Shown: positions 1 to 10,639, numbered from the stretch's first letter. The stretch is DNA of 64,000 nucleotides from Paralithodes platypus (GCA_032716605.1 CM064573.1:10291846-10355845); one strand, 5' to 3'. The notes: generated from the letters alone by a model not told the origin. Made by a program: numbers and translations.

Positions 1-631
1 AAGTAGATGAATGAGATGAGCAAAATTCATGGTGGTACAGGGTTACATTAATGTACATGATGATACAGGATATACGACGCGTTTCACTGGACAACCAGCA
101 TTATCAAGTAAGGATAGAATGATATAAAAGGTAAAACAGGAAGGGTATATATAGAGGGTGGAGGATCAGAGGAGGCGAAAATCAGGGGGCAAAAGTCTGC
201 TATTGGTGGAGGGGTATTCTAGGAGTGCAAAAGAGAGAACCGCTTCACGCAGGCTCACTGGATGCGGGAAGGTGGTGGTCAGTTGGCGGGGTCAAAGCTG
301 ATTGGCTGCATGTCGAGGGGCGTGGCCTAAGTTGCGTAGTACGTGTGGCGCCGGCAGAAGATGAAGCTGACGGAGGTAGCGCGGGGGGCTGCGTCAAGGG
401 CACCGGGGGACGAGGGGGGGCATTAGGTCCTGTAGGATAGTGCCTTTTGGCAGAAGGAAGGATCTGAAGGTCCAGAGTTTGGTTGTTGATGTTAGGATGT
501 AAGGCTTGGATATATAACGCTTCGAGTATAGGTAATCTCCTTGGGTCACTTTCTTTATCGAGTATGGTGGTGTGTTTCTCTAACTCGTTGCGTGTGAGGT
601 GGGGGTGGTTAGGGGTGAGATAGTGGTCTTA
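1..631 (-). repeat. Left inverted LTR-like arm of the PLE
   Basis: Reverse complement of the right arm (about 2024-2655). Read on the minus strand it carries the end of the endonuclease reading frame and the 3' non-coding part. It includes the TTGATAATG-CTGG..CCAG-TGAAACGCGTCG motif that recurs in every arm of this family. It is cut off by the window edge. Confidence 0.85.
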
Positions 632-644
632 ACCACTGATAGTA

Positions 645-2034
645 AGTGATAGTAACCCAACCGACGAAATCAAATGTACTGCCAACACCACCATCACCGC
701 CAAACAAGGAGGGGTCCACCTTAAAAAACTTGTCGGAGAATACACCCCTGGTTATGCGTACGGAACCATCAAAACACACAAACCTGGGAACCCCCTCCGC
801 CCCATCATCTCCCAGATCCCCACTGCCACCTACCAGATCGCCAAGGCCCTGAACAAACTCCTCACCCCCTATGTGCCCAGCCAATACAACCTTAATTCAG
901 CCCACGATTTCTTGGAAATTTTACGAGACGCCCCCCGGAACAACAACCACACAATCGCCTCCCTCGACGTAGAAAGCCTGTTCACCAACGTGCCAGTGGA
1001 TAGGACCATTAACATGATTCTACGTCGAATTTACCATTGCCCTGATACACCAACAATGGACATCCCGGAGAAGGCCCTGAAAACGCTACTGGAGCTATGT
1101 ACCAAGGAGGCCCCCTTCCTTTGCCCCCGGGGCAACATGTACAAGCAGAAAGACGGTGTGGCGATGGGCAGGCCCCTACGAGTTCTTTTTGCGAACTTTT
1201 TTATGGGTACCATCGAGGAAGAGCTCCTAGCTGCCCAACGACCCGCCGTCTACTGTAGATACGTGGACGACATCTTCGTGAAAATCAAGGACCTCCACGA
1301 ACTACAGGAACTCCAGCGTCGCTTCATGACCTCCTCCGGACTTAACTTCACCTTTGAAAAATCAAAGAATAGACAACTCCCCTTCCTCGACATCCTCGTA
1401 GCTCTGAACGACCATGGGTTCAAAACCACCGTCTACACTAAACCAACTAACACAGGACAATGCCTCAACGGCGATAGTGAATGCCCCCGCCGTTATCTTC
1501 TATCCTCCATCTCCGCTTATGTAAGGAGAGCCCTCACGCACTGCTCTACCGGGGCCGACACCCACCAGGAACTAGAAAGACTATCCCAAGTTCTAGTGAA
1601 TAACGGATTCTCCAACTCCGACATCTCCAGCACCATCAACCACCATCTAGAAAAATTGTAGACCCAAAGCCCTCCCAACATTGACCCCCCCAATGAAATT
1701 AAGATCTTCTACCGCAATTTTATGTCCTCTGAACACAAAAATGACGAGGCCGTCTTAAAAGAAATAATCTCCAAGCATGTCCACCCAACCAACCCCGAAA
1801 ACAAAATCAAATTAATAATTTATTACAAATCCCCCAAGACCTCCAACTTCATTCTCCGCAACAAACCAGCTTCCACCAAGATAAAGAGCCCGATGACCGA
1901 CGATCACGTCATTTACCAACATACCTGTAATTATGAGGACTGTGGACCTCATTCCTATATTGGCATGACGCAGACTCGTCTTTCACGTCGGTTAACTCTT
2001 CACCTTCAGGCTGGAGCCATCAAGACCACTATCT
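645..2034 (+). pseudogene. PLE reverse transcriptase plus GIY-YIG endonuclease, disrupted
   Basis: One frame runs from about 645 to a TAG at 1659-1661, then continues in the same frame to about 2034. Recognisable Penelope RT blocks, in order, are GTIKTHKPGNPLRPI (near 760-805), SLDVESLFTNVP (near 960-995), DGVAMGRPL (near 1155) and the catalytic YVDD (near 1260-1270). The usual GVAMGSPLG block reads GVAMGRPLR here, a likely inactivating change. Downstream of the stop, HVIYQHTCNYEDC and SYIGMTQTRLSRRL mark the GIY-YIG endonuclease. A one-base deletion near 2023 (AGACC where the 38.6-kb copy has AAGACC) ends the frame early. No upstream PLE N-terminus is present, because the left arm abuts the RT at about 632. 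The protein should catalyse target-primed reverse transcription; this copy should be dead. Confidence 0.85.
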
Positions 2035-2761
2035 GACCCCTAACCACCCCCACCTCACACGCAACGAGTTAGAGAAACACACCACCATACTCTATAAAGA
2101 AAGTGACCCAAGGAGATTACCTATAATCGAAGCGTTATATATCCAAGCCTTACATCCAAACATCAACAACCAAACTCTGGACCTTCAGATCCTTCCTTCT
2201 GCCAAAAGGCACTATCCTACAGGACCTAAAGCCCCCCCTCACCCCCCGGTGCCCTTGACGCAGCCCCCCGCGCTATCTCCTTCAGCTTCATCTTCTGCCG
2301 GCGCCACACGTACTATGCAACTTAGGCCACGCCCCTCGACACGCAGCCAATCAGCTTTGACCCCGCCAACCGACCACCACCTTCCCGCATCCAGTGCGCC
2401 TGCGTGAAGCGGTTCTCTCTTTTGCACTCCTAGAATACCCCTCCACCAATAGCAGACTTTTGCCCCCTGATTTTCGCCTCTTCTGATCCTCCACCCTCTA
2501 CAGTATATATACCCTTCCTGTTTACCTTTTATATCATTCTATCCTTACTTGATAATGCTGGTTGTCCAGTGAAACGCGTCGTATATCCTGTATCATCATG
2601 TACATTAATGTAACCCTGTACCACCATGAATTTTGCTCATCTCATTCATCTACTTCCTGCCACCCAGCGAAAACTCATCAGAGACCTGGAAACTTTGAAT
2701 AATAAAATTTCCAACGCAGAAATTGCCATTTCTTTCAACCTCGTATGTATTAAAGAACATA
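2024..2761 (+). repeat. Right LTR-like arm and 3' end of the PLE
   Basis: Matches the left arm in inverted orientation as far as 2655, then continues for about 100 bp that the left arm does not show because of the window edge. It contains the out-of-frame tail of the endonuclease coding region, the putative ribozyme-like hairpin near 2550-2580, and ends at a (TA)n run. Confidence 0.8.
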
Positions 2762-2791
2762 CTGTATATATATATATATATATATATATCG
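2762..2791. repeat. (TA)n microsatellite at PLE end
   Basis: Simple TA repeat directly abutting the PLE 3' end. The same junction is seen at about 39352 and, in reverse, at about 37430. Confidence 0.9.
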
Positions 2792-2806
2792 ATCTATCTA
2801 TCTCTG

Positions 2807-2902
2807 CTAATATCAATTCCTGTTTCTGTCCCATACTCTATTATTTCTAATTCACTAACTTAAGCTCTCCATTTACCCCTCTGTCAATCCCCCCCCACCC
2901 CC

Positions 2903-2933
<31 letters not shown>

Positions 2934-3023
2934 GTCCCAATATGAATTCCTGTTTTGGTCCCATACTCTTTTCTTTCTAATTTACTTAATCTCTCCGTTT
3001 ACCCCTCTGTCAATCCCCCCCCC

Positions 3024-3068
<45 letters not shown>

Positions 3069-3100
3069 CTTTCTCTCTCTCTCTCTTTCTCTCTCACCCC
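2807..3100. repeat. Tandemly duplicated ~125-bp unit with poly-C and (CT)n
   Basis: Two diverged copies of a unit that starts AATTCCTGTTT, runs through TGTCCCATACTCT and CCCTCTGTCAATCCCCC, and ends in a (CT)n tract. The first begins near 2814 and the second near 2944. Confidence 0.75.
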
Positions 3101-3149
3101 TGATTCCCAGTACCCCTGAGAAAGTGGGCGGCCCCTTGGGTATAATGTA

Positions 3150-3645
3150 CGAGGTGTCAGCGCTGGGGGAATACATTATGAGGAGATGGAATGTACGAGG
3201 GAAGGAGGAGGAAGATGAGGGAGAAGGGGTGTTAGAGAGGGAGAGATGAAAGGCTAGGGAAGGGGATAGGTGGAGAAGTGGGTAGAAGAGAAAAGGGAAA
3301 ATGGTTGAGGATGGTGAAGGATAGGTGGGATGACAGAGAGGAGAACAGAGAATATGAGTTTAAGGTAGGGGATAGGTAGACGGGTGGATAGATGAGATAT
3401 AAGGATGAGGAGGCGGTAGGGATGGGGGGGGGGGGATGAAAGGGAGGAGAATAGATGATGAGAGGTTAGGGAAAGGGATAGATAGGGGAAGGGATGGGTA
3501 CGTGAGAGCGAATACCATGAGTGAGGGAAGGAGGATGAAGGATAGGGAGGAAGAGGGAGAGAAGAAAGGATGAGAGGTTAGGGTAGCGCCTATAGATGAA
3601 GGGATGGGTAAGAGAGAAGAGACAGAACGGTTAAGGGGAAGTTTG
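3150..3645. repeat. Purine-rich degenerate repeat tract
   Basis: About 500 bp of G/A-rich sequence with recurring AGGGATAGGT, GATGAAAGG and GAGAGGTTAGGG-like words at irregular spacing. It includes a G tract near 3425-3435. No coding potential is seen. Confidence 0.6.
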
Positions 3646-3670
3646 TTGGTTTCCTAGACCCCCTTCTCCC

Positions 3671-4986
3671 TCATATAATAATAAATTAATCAGTGATAGG
3701 CAATATGGTTTTAGACGATGTCGATCAACTGCAGACATTCTTTGCCTTCTTACGCATCAAATCAACCAAGCTACAGACCAACATGGTGAAACACATACAA
3801 TAGCACTGGATATATCAAAGGCATTTGATAGAGTCTGGCATCAATCCTTATTGTCGAAGATGTCACACTACGGCCTTGCATCATTAGTTCCACTAATTTC
3901 TTCTTATCTTCATAACAGAAAAATACGTGTAATGGTAGATGGCCTTTATTCTCAATTTCACTCAATAAATGCTGGTGTTCCCCAGGGATCAGTTTTGGCC
4001 CCAACTCTGTTCCTCATTCATATCAATGATCTCATATCTACCACTCATAATCCAATACATTCCTACGCAGATGACTCAACACTCCACAGTTCCTTCACAT
4101 TTACCAATTCTTTCACCCAACCCGATCTTATAAATTCAAAAATAAACACTGCAATTTCTCTGAACCAGGACCTTTCTAGAATTAATGAATGGGGACAAGA
4201 GAATCTAGTTCCTTTAATGCACAGAAAACCAAGTACATTCAATTTTCTAACCGACAGAATCTCACTGACTCCCATATATTTTTTAATGATGTAAATATTC
4301 CCACTTCCCCTAGTATTGACATTCTCGGTGTAACATTAACTACTAACTTGAGCTGGACACATTATGTTAGAAGCATTGCTAAGAATGCCTCTAAAAAACT
4401 GGGACTCCTGTACAGAGTTCGAGAATTCTTCACTGACGAGCAGTTGGCCGTAATATATAAAAGTCATGTGCGCTCTCAGATGGATTACTGTTCACCTCTG
4501 TGGGGTGGAAGTGGAGTGGTTGCATTGAGGCAGTTGGACAAAATTCAAAATAAAGCTATTAGATTAATCAATAACCCTGCAATCACACAGGACCTTCCTA
4601 CATTAGCCATACGAAAAACCGATGCATCCCTTGCAGTATTCTACAGATATTTTCACAGCAATTGTTCCGAGGAACTTGCTTCAATTGTGCCGCCTCTCCA
4701 CATCTTTCCCCGTAGAACTAGGGCAGCTGAGAGCGCCCATGAATTTACACTTTCTCCTCCACAATGCAGAACTTCTGCTTATCAGAATTCATTTATCCCC
4801 AGAGCTACTACTCTTTGGAATTCACTTCCCTCGAATTGCTTTCCACAAACTTACAATCAACAAATGTTTAAATCCAGTTGTTACAAACATTTTATGAATG
4901 GAGGATGCCTTTAGGCACATGGACCTTTTTGTTTTATCTGTGTTTTTCCTTCCTCCATTCATTGTCTCTTAAAAAAAAAAAAAAAA
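3671..4986 (+). mobile_element. 5'-truncated LINE (Jockey/CR1-type) with poly(A) tail
   Basis: Non-LTR retrotransposon 3' half. It begins inside the RT domain and ends in a poly(A) run at about 4972-4986, after a short 3' UTR. The 5' truncation and A-tail are typical of target-primed integration. A (TA)n microsatellite follows. The clade cannot be fixed without alignment; the motif set fits the Jockey/CR1 group. Confidence 0.85.
3680..4914 (+). pseudogene. LINE reverse transcriptase, frameshifted
   Basis: From about 3680 the frame reads LISDRQYGFRRCRSTADIL, then IALDISKAFDRVWH, NAGVPQGSVLAPTLF and SYADDSTLHSS. These are RT motifs including the YADD catalytic box at about 4060-4072. This frame degenerates after about 4190. 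A second frame overlapping from 4189 continues with YIQFSNR.., ILGVTLTTNLSW, SQMDYCSPLW, LDKIQNKAIRLI and LWNSLPSNCFP, and ends at 4912-4914. The switch implies a frameshift near 4190-4230. The product would be an RT for mobilising the element; there is no evidence of host function. Confidence 0.85.
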
Positions 4987-5070
4987 CAAAAATATATGTC
5001 GGAGGTTCGATCCTGGCTTGGAATATTTAAACATTTATTAGCTCACGTGCATTTGTGATACATATATACA

Positions 5071-5130
<60 letters not shown>

Positions 5131-5142
5131 TGTATATATATA
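5071..5142. repeat. (TA)n microsatellite
   Basis: About 70 bp of TA repeat, bounded by TACAGTATATA on the left and TACTGTATATA on the right, so the tract is itself palindromic. Confidence 0.9.
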
Positions 5143-5145
5143 TTC

Positions 5146-5404
5146 GAGATAAATTTGTAAATTTTTCGGCAAAACAAATGTTCCGACCGAAGGCTGATTC
5201 CACCTAAATTACAAGCTGGCTATCACTCGCCCGGAAAAAAAAAATACGCCTTAGTGGCATGAATGTTCTTTATATAGACAAATAAATGGGGCGAAAGGTC
5301 TTAAAATCGCCAAACTAATGGGGCGAACGTCATATAATATCAAAGCTAATGGGGCTAAGCATGAAGGAAAAGGGGATCCAGAAAGAAACCAAACCTCCCC
5401 TTAA
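5146..5404 (+). mobile_element. F1 element, 5'-truncated copy
   Basis: Contains the F1 core (AAATTTGTAAATTTTTCGG, a decayed GACCGAAGGC hairpin, CTCGCC), the three 'AATGGGGCGAAAGGTC' modules and the terminal CTCCCC-TTAA at 5395-5404. The left end is replaced by the TA microsatellite. Confidence 0.8.
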
Positions 5405-5444
5405 ATTCCGAACCCCCTTTATAAACTGCCCTATGGATGCGTGC

Positions 5445-5539
5445 TAAAACATTATGTCGGATACACACTGTAAATAAAACATTATGTCGGATACACACTG
5501 TAAATAAAACATTATGTCGGATACACACTGTAAATAAAA
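5445..5539. repeat. 30-bp tandem repeat, three copies
   Basis: Three identical units starting AAAACATTATGTCGG and running through ATACACACTGTAAAT. Identity between units suggests recent duplication. Confidence 0.9.
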
Positions 5540-5562
5540 TAATACGAGTATGCAATGGGTAA

Positions 5563-5931
5563 TTAAGGGGAGATGGGCCGTTTTTTTGGTCTATTAATTC
5601 ACATATTCTTATATTTCTTAGTTTCCTCGCTAGACCTTCATCAAGCTTAGAAAAACACCCCCTAGTTATCCCTTCAAGAAACATTTGTAAATTTTTGGTA
5701 GAAAAATTTCCCGGCCGAAGGCCGGTTCTTCTTAAAATTTCAGGCTCGCTATCGCTCGCCAGGAAAAAATCGACACCTAAATAGAACGAAAGGTCTTAAA
5801 ATTTACAACGAAATGGGGCGAAAGGTGTTAAAATTGCCAAACTACTGGGCCGAACGTCTTATAATATTAAAACAAATGGGAATCAACACGAGGGAGAAAA
5901 GGGACCAGAAAAATGACCCATCTCCCCTTAA
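5563..5931 (+). mobile_element. F1 element, full-length copy (361 bp) with TTAA target duplication
   Basis: Bounded by TTAA at 5563-5566 and 5928-5931. The ends are inverted repeats: the left GGGGAGATGGGCCGTTTT matches the reverse complement of the right end GGGGAGATGGGTCATTTT. Internal landmarks are CCATCAAGCTTAGA-like text, CCCGGCCGAAGGCCGG hairpin near 5713, GCTCGCTATCGCTCGCCAGG near 5745, and then modules of about 32 bp beginning AAATGGGGCGAAAGG. There is no open reading frame of note, so it is non-autonomous. It is one of the best copies for defining the family. Confidence 0.85.
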
Positions 5932-5979
5932 AGTGGCCATTGTGAGTCAGAGGTCACTTCGTACGAACGTTCAATTAAT

Positions 5980-6567
5980 CACTTGCGAGTTTCAGGCTAT
6001 AAGGAAGTTGAAGCCGTAGACACCTATAGTTACCAACATTACCAGTTACAATACGGTCATAGTACATTTATTAAGGGAGCCCACCTCGCTTTTTTTTCTC
6101 TTTCTCTCCCTCTCTCTTTGGCTTGTATCCATTCGGCCCCATTCAGCCTACTGTTTTAAGACTTTTACCCCCATTCAGGTGTCAATATTTTCCTGGCCGG
6201 TAGCAAGCCAGCATATATGTATTTTTGTTTTGACAGCAAGCTGAATTTGTACATTTTTCGATAGAAAAATTTCTCCGGCGAAGCCGGATTTGTCCATACA
6301 ATGCTGACTCGCTATTGCTCGCCAGGAAGAAATCGAAACCTGGATGAGGATAAACGTCTTAAAACAGTTGGCTGATGGGGCCGAATGAATACAAGCCAGA
6401 GAAAGAGAGAAAAGGAGATAAATATAAAACAAGCAGGTGACCCCCCTTAATACATAAAACTAAACTAATCATCCTTCCTATCCATCAGCAATCTATATTA
6501 TTATTGCATTTCAGTTTTATATCTATGTTCATGGCTCCAACTTCCTTATAGCCTGAAACTCGCAAGT
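5980..6567. mobile_element. F3 palindromic element hosting an F1 foldback
   Basis: Starts CACTTGCGAGTTTCAGGC and ends with the inverse (GCCTGAAACTCGCAAGT). The interior carries the motif ACAATACGGTCATAGTACATTTA near 6048-6070, the counterpart of the unit amplified at 40-50 kb. The element is split by an F1 insertion at TTAA 6071-6074/6447-6450, so F1 arrived later. Without the insert it is about 212 bp, matching the other F3 copies (216 bp). Confidence 0.8.
6071..6450. mobile_element. F1 palindromic (foldback) copy, 372 bp, TTAA flanked
   Basis: TTAA duplications lie at 6071-6074 and 6447-6450. Most of the left half (CTTGTATCCATTCGGCCCC, CTACTGTTTTAAGAC) reappears inverted in the right half (AAACAGTTGGCTGATGGGG, GAATACAAGCCAGAG). 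The centre contains the TCTCCGGCGAAGCCGGA hairpin. There is no coding sequence. Confidence 0.85.
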
Positions 6568-6675
6568 TAATCCTTTGAGCTACAACAGATCCTTCCTAAG
6601 CTGAACAAAGTCGTCTAATAGTGTCCAGAATATGCCAGAATATGCTGAAAAGGAGGACACCGGTACCGAATGAGG
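6568..6675 (+). mobile_element. F2 MITE fragment (right half)
   Basis: Matches the right half of F2: ACAACAGATCCTTCCTAAGC, GTCGTCTAATAGTGTCC, GGAGGACACCGGTACCGAATG. The expected terminal GGGTTAA is degraded and the left half is absent. Confidence 0.65.
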
Positions 6676-6680
6676 AGTTG

Positions 6681-8440
6681 TTGTTGTTGTTCCCTAAGCT
6701 GCCTGGCTGAACAGCCCCGAGTCCTTAAGGAAGGTCATGGCCATGGTCGGGCTTTCCCACAGAGCTCTCAAAGAGTGTAAATTGTGTTGTTGGCCTAAGT
6801 GGTTGTGTGAAATGCAGTCTTCTATGATGTGTTTAATGGTATGGGGTGCTGTGTTACAACCCGGGCAGGTGTCGACGACGGAGTCATCAGTTGTTGTCTA
6901 TGAGTGAGTGGATGGAACGGCGAGTGATATAAGTATGGATGTGCTTCCGGAAGTTGGTTTGGGGTGGGCAGGGAGGGAGAGAAGACAGTATTTGTGTGTG
7001 ATAGCTGTGCTGGGTGTTGTTTTGATATTTCTTGGTGTCTGTGGGTGTGTTGCCATGTAGTGTAGTGGGTGGTGTTGATTCGTGGAGGCTGCTGCCAGGA
7101 ATTGTGTGCCTCTCATGTCTAGATGATCTTTGACTTTGAGGACTTTGGTTTCTTGATATAGGTGATCTGTGGGTGTCGTAGCTGTGCATCCTGTGATGAT
7201 TTTCAGGGCTTTATTTTGAATAGTCTGTAAGGTCTTATGATGCTATCAGCTAGGTTAGAAGCCCAGGCCGGGCTTGCGTATTCCATAACTGATCTTATGT
7301 TTTGTTTGTAGACTGTGGTGGTGGTTTCTTTGTTGTGTCCAAATTTTGTGTGGGCAAGTGATCTGAGGGCGTTAAGTCTGGGTGTCAGTTTCTTTTTTGT
7401 GTTTGTGGTGTGCTGTTTGAATGTCATTTGGGTGTCGTATGTTACTCCTAGGATTTTGGGTGTGTGTGTGTGTTAGGGGTGTGTTGTTTATGTTGAGTCC
7501 CGGGACGTAATCTTGCTCTCCTGTCCAGCTTGTGAGGAGGGTTGCAGTGGATTTAGCTGGGGCTAAATTGAGTCTGTTTGTAGTGCACCATTCATGTAAT
7601 GTGTCGAGATAGTCTTGAAGGAGTCTTGTTGCTGTGTCTGGGTTTTGGTGCGTGCTTGTGAGTGTTATGTTGTCTGCGTAGGAGGCTATGGTTATTTGGG
7701 GTGAATTTGGTGTATTTATATCATGCATGTACAGATTGAAGAGTGCGGGCGACAGGACGGATCCTTGCGGGACTCCGTTTGGGAAATTTCTAATGCTAGA
7801 TGACTGACCGGCAAAAGATACGTGTGTATATCTGCCTGCTAAGAAGTTGGCCAGCCATCTTTTTGTGTTGTTGTGCATGTTTGTGTTGTAGATTTTGTTT
7901 GTTAGGTTGTGGCGGGGGATGGCATCAAAGGCTTTACTAATGTAGAGTGTGGCAAGTACTGATCTGTGTGGGGGTCTAGCTGAGTTGATGCTGTCAAAAG
8001 CTCTTTGTGTAAGGTCTGTAAGAAGGGTGTTTGTGGAGTGCAATGGCCTGAAGCCATGTTGTGTTGGAGAAAGGGGTAAGTCAGGTGTCATCAGTTGTAG
8101 TACAAGGCACTCCATGACTTTGGAGGGGGTGCAAAGGAGTGTGATAGGGCGGTGTGAGGAGGGTAGCGTGGGGTCTTTGTTAGGTTTGGGGAATGTGATG
8201 ATGATACCATGCTTCCAGATGTCTGGTATTGTGTTGTGTGAGTAGCTGTAGTTTGATATGTTAGTGAGTGCTTGTATGCCTTGTGGTCCCAGGTGTCTGA
8301 GGTGAATGTTGCTTATGTTGTCTAGGCCACAGGCGGGTGAGAGGGTGAGAGCTTGAGATTGTTGATGATATGCTTTGTCTGGTTGTTGCCGAATGAGTTA
8401 AATTCAGAAGCGGCCAGACTCGACTTGCCAAAGAGTGGTG
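6681..8440 (-). mobile_element. LINE on the minus strand with (AAC)n tail
   Basis: Read on the minus strand, an RT-coding region of about 1.5 kb is followed by a short 3' UTR ending in an AAC-type tail (GTTGTTGTTGTT on the plus strand at 6681-6692). A 3' fragment of the same family, with the same tail, sits at 35509-35717. The 5' end is lost near 8440. Confidence 0.85.
6887..8395 (-). pseudogene. LINE reverse transcriptase, several frameshifts
   Basis: On the minus strand one frame from about 8345 to 7430 reads IWKHGIIITFPKPNKDP, SSHRPITLLCTPSKV, SPTQHGFRPLHSTNT, YISKAFDAIPRHNL, FPNGVPQGSVLSPALF and IASYADNITLTSTH. The catalytic box is YADN instead of YADD, which should inactivate it. The sequence continues in other frames with LNALRSLAHTKFGHNKE, SVMEYASPAW (near 7250-7370) and SSLPPCPPQTNFRKHIH up to a stop at 6887. 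The motif set resembles the Jockey/I group; clade assignment is uncertain. Confidence 0.85.
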
Positions 8441-8520
8441 GCTGAGAGAGAGAGAGGGGTGGGGAGGGGTGGGGAGGGGTGGGAAGGGGGGGGGGGGGTG
8501 ACTTAAGGGGGGATGGGCGC
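8441..8520. repeat. GA tract, G-rich repeat and solo F1 terminus
   Basis: (GA)n is followed by three GGGGTGGGGA-type units and a G run, a candidate G-quadruplex. Then TTAA (8503-8506) is followed by GGGGGGATGGGCGC, the F1 left terminus without the rest of the element. Confidence 0.65.
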
Positions 8521-8830
8521 ATTGATTTGATTGTTGTTTTATCTCTATTTATTTTCAATTTCAAAGTGCATTATTCGATAAAGTGGCATTATTTCTACAC
8601 TTCATTATTAAGCTTATGCTGCTCATACAATTACTTATACATCTCTTCAAATATCTGTCCATCTTTGTAACTGCTTTGCCAGCATGGAGTGCTTACCAGA
8701 GATACTGAGAATCAAAATGGTGGCCAGTGACCTGACTCTTGCAACTCTTTGACCGATTGTGTTATTCTATGAGTACCCCAAGGCTTCTATATACGTCAAG
8801 ACAGGTCGGAAATGCCTCTCACCACCACCA
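8521..8830. other. No recognisable feature
   Basis: AT-rich sequence with a short open stretch but no motif I can assign. It is probably old intergenic DNA. Confidence 0.5.
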
Positions 8831-9168
8831 TTAAGGGGAGGTTTTTAGTGCGTTTCCTAGAATTCCATCAAGCTTGAAATTACACCCCCATGACCCCCTT
8901 TAAAGATAAATTTGTACATTTTTCGGTAGAAAAATGTCCCGGCCGAAGGCCGGTTCCTCTTAAATTACAGGCTCGCTATCGCTCGCCAGGAAAAAAAATC
9001 AACACCTAAATGGGACGAAAGGTCTTAAAAGTGACATCAATGGGGTGAAAGTTCTTAAAATCGCCAGACTAATGGGGCAAACGTCTTAAAATCTCATAAA
9101 CAATGGGGCTAAACATGAGGGAGAAAGGGGTAAAGAAAAAAATCCCTCAAGTGGAAATATCCCCTTAA
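8831..9168 (+). mobile_element. F1 element, full-length copy (330 bp)
   Basis: TTAA at 8831-8834 and 9165-9168. Begins GGGGAGGTTTTTAGTGCG and ends GGAAATATCCCC, the same subfamily as 50949-51266 and 54963-55279. The CCCGGCCGAAGGCCGG hairpin is intact near 8938. It lies immediately beside an F2 element, so the shared TTAA at 9165-9168 is also the F2 boundary. This suggests insertion into F2's own target duplication. Confidence 0.85.
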
Positions 9169-9375
9169 CCCCTTCATTACCGATTACATTTTTGTATTTT
9201 ACTCTGGTAACTATTAGACGATGTTATGCAGTTTAGAAAGGGTCTCCAGCAATTAACAGGCTTCGGACTATCTCACTTAACCCTTTTTACTACCACAGAT
9301 CCTTCTTAAGCTGCATAAAATCTAAATATAGCTAGAATATAATGAAGATGATGTCGCCGGTACGGAAGGGGTTAA
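9165..9375. mobile_element. F2 MITE, complete (203 bp), TTAA flanked
   Basis: TTAA at 9165-9168 and 9372-9375. Left end is CCCCTTCATTACCG; the right end inverts to CCCCTTCCGTACCGGCG. The halves are themselves related in inverse: CTATTAGACGATGTTATGCA on the left, and a decayed counterpart on the right. TTAA target sites and CCC-starting ends fit the piggyBac superfamily. It has no coding capacity. Confidence 0.8.
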
Positions 9376-9422
9376 CAATATTAATGTATCTATATTTACA
9401 TTTATAAGAGACTCGGACTACT

Positions 9423-10622
9423 ATTATTGCACATAGGAGGTATACTGTGCACTAACATTTATTGCACACAGGTGGTATACTGTGCACTAACATTTATTGC
9501 ACATATGAGGTATACTGTGCACTAACATTTATTGCACATATGAGGTATACTGTGCACTAACATTTATTGCACATATGAGGTATACTGTGCACTAACATTT
9601 ATTGCACATATGAGGTATACTGTGCACTAACATTTATTGCACACATGAGGTATACTGTGCACTAACATTTATTGCACATATGAGGTATACTGTGCACTAA
9701 CATTTATTGCACACATGAGGTATACTGTGCACTAACATTTATTGCACACATGAGGTATACTGTGCACTAACATTTATTGCACATAGGTGGTATACTGTGC
9801 ACTAACATTTATTGCACACATGAGGTATACTGTGCACTAACATTTATTGCACACATGAGGTATACTGTGCACTAACATTTATTGCACATATGAGGTATAC
9901 TGTGCACTAACATTTATTGCACACATGAGGTATACTGTGCACTAACATTTATTGCACATAGGAGGTATACTGTGCACTAACATTTATTGCACATATGAGG
10001 TATACTGTGCACTAACATTTATTGCACATACAGTAGGAGGTATACTGTGCACTAACATTTATTGCACATAGGAGGTATACTGTGCACTAACATTTATTGC
10101 ACATAGGAGGTATACTGTGCACTAACATTTATTGCACATATGAGGTATACTGTGCACTAACATTTATTGCACATAGGAGGTATACTGTGCACTAACATTT
10201 ATTGCACATAGGAGGTATACTGTGCACTAACATTTATTGCACATATGAGGTATACTGTGCACTAACATTTATTGCACATAGGAGGTATACTGTGCACTAA
10301 CATTTATTGCACACATGAGGTATACTGTGCACTAACATTTATTGCACATAGGAGGTATACTGTGCACTAACATTTATTGCACACATGAGGTATACTGTGC
10401 ACTAACATTTATTGCACATAGGAGGTATACTGTGCACTAACATTTATTGCACATAGGAGGTATACTGTGCACTAACATTTATTGCACATAGGAGGTATAC
10501 TGTGCACTAACATTTATTGCACACATGAGGTGTACTGTGCACTAACATTTATTGCACACATGAGGTGTACTGTGCACTAACATTTATTGCACATAGGAGG
10601 TGTACTGTGCACTAACATTTAT
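9423..10622. repeat. 35-bp satellite, about 34 copies
   Basis: The unit reads ATTGCACATATGAGGTATAC followed by TGTGCACTAACATTT (35 bp). Variants alternate ATATGAGG, ACATGAGG, ATAGGAGG and ATAGGTGG. One unit carries a 4-bp insertion (ACAGTAGG near 10030), and the last three have GTGTAC for GTATAC. Each unit contains the partial palindrome GTGCAC. Confidence 0.95.
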
Positions 10623-10639
10623 TATTATGAGGATAGCTG

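Larger units (their letters stand above)
1..2791 (+). mobile_element. Penelope-like retroelement (PLE) with inverted LTR-like arms
   Basis: The central part encodes a Penelope-type reverse transcriptase followed by a GIY-YIG endonuclease. Positions 1-631 are the reverse complement of about 2024-2655, so the coding core lies between inverted LTR-like arms, an arrangement known for Penelope elements. The left arm runs off the window, so the true left end is not seen. The right side ends in a (TA)n run after TATTAAAGAACATAC. The 37.4-39.35 kb copies of the same family also end in (TA)n. The copy is degenerate: it has a nonsense codon and a frameshift. Confidence 0.9.

Noticed and set aside
9423..10622. 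CRISPR-like array
   Set aside because: 35-bp units are contiguous with no variable spacers and no cas-like genes.
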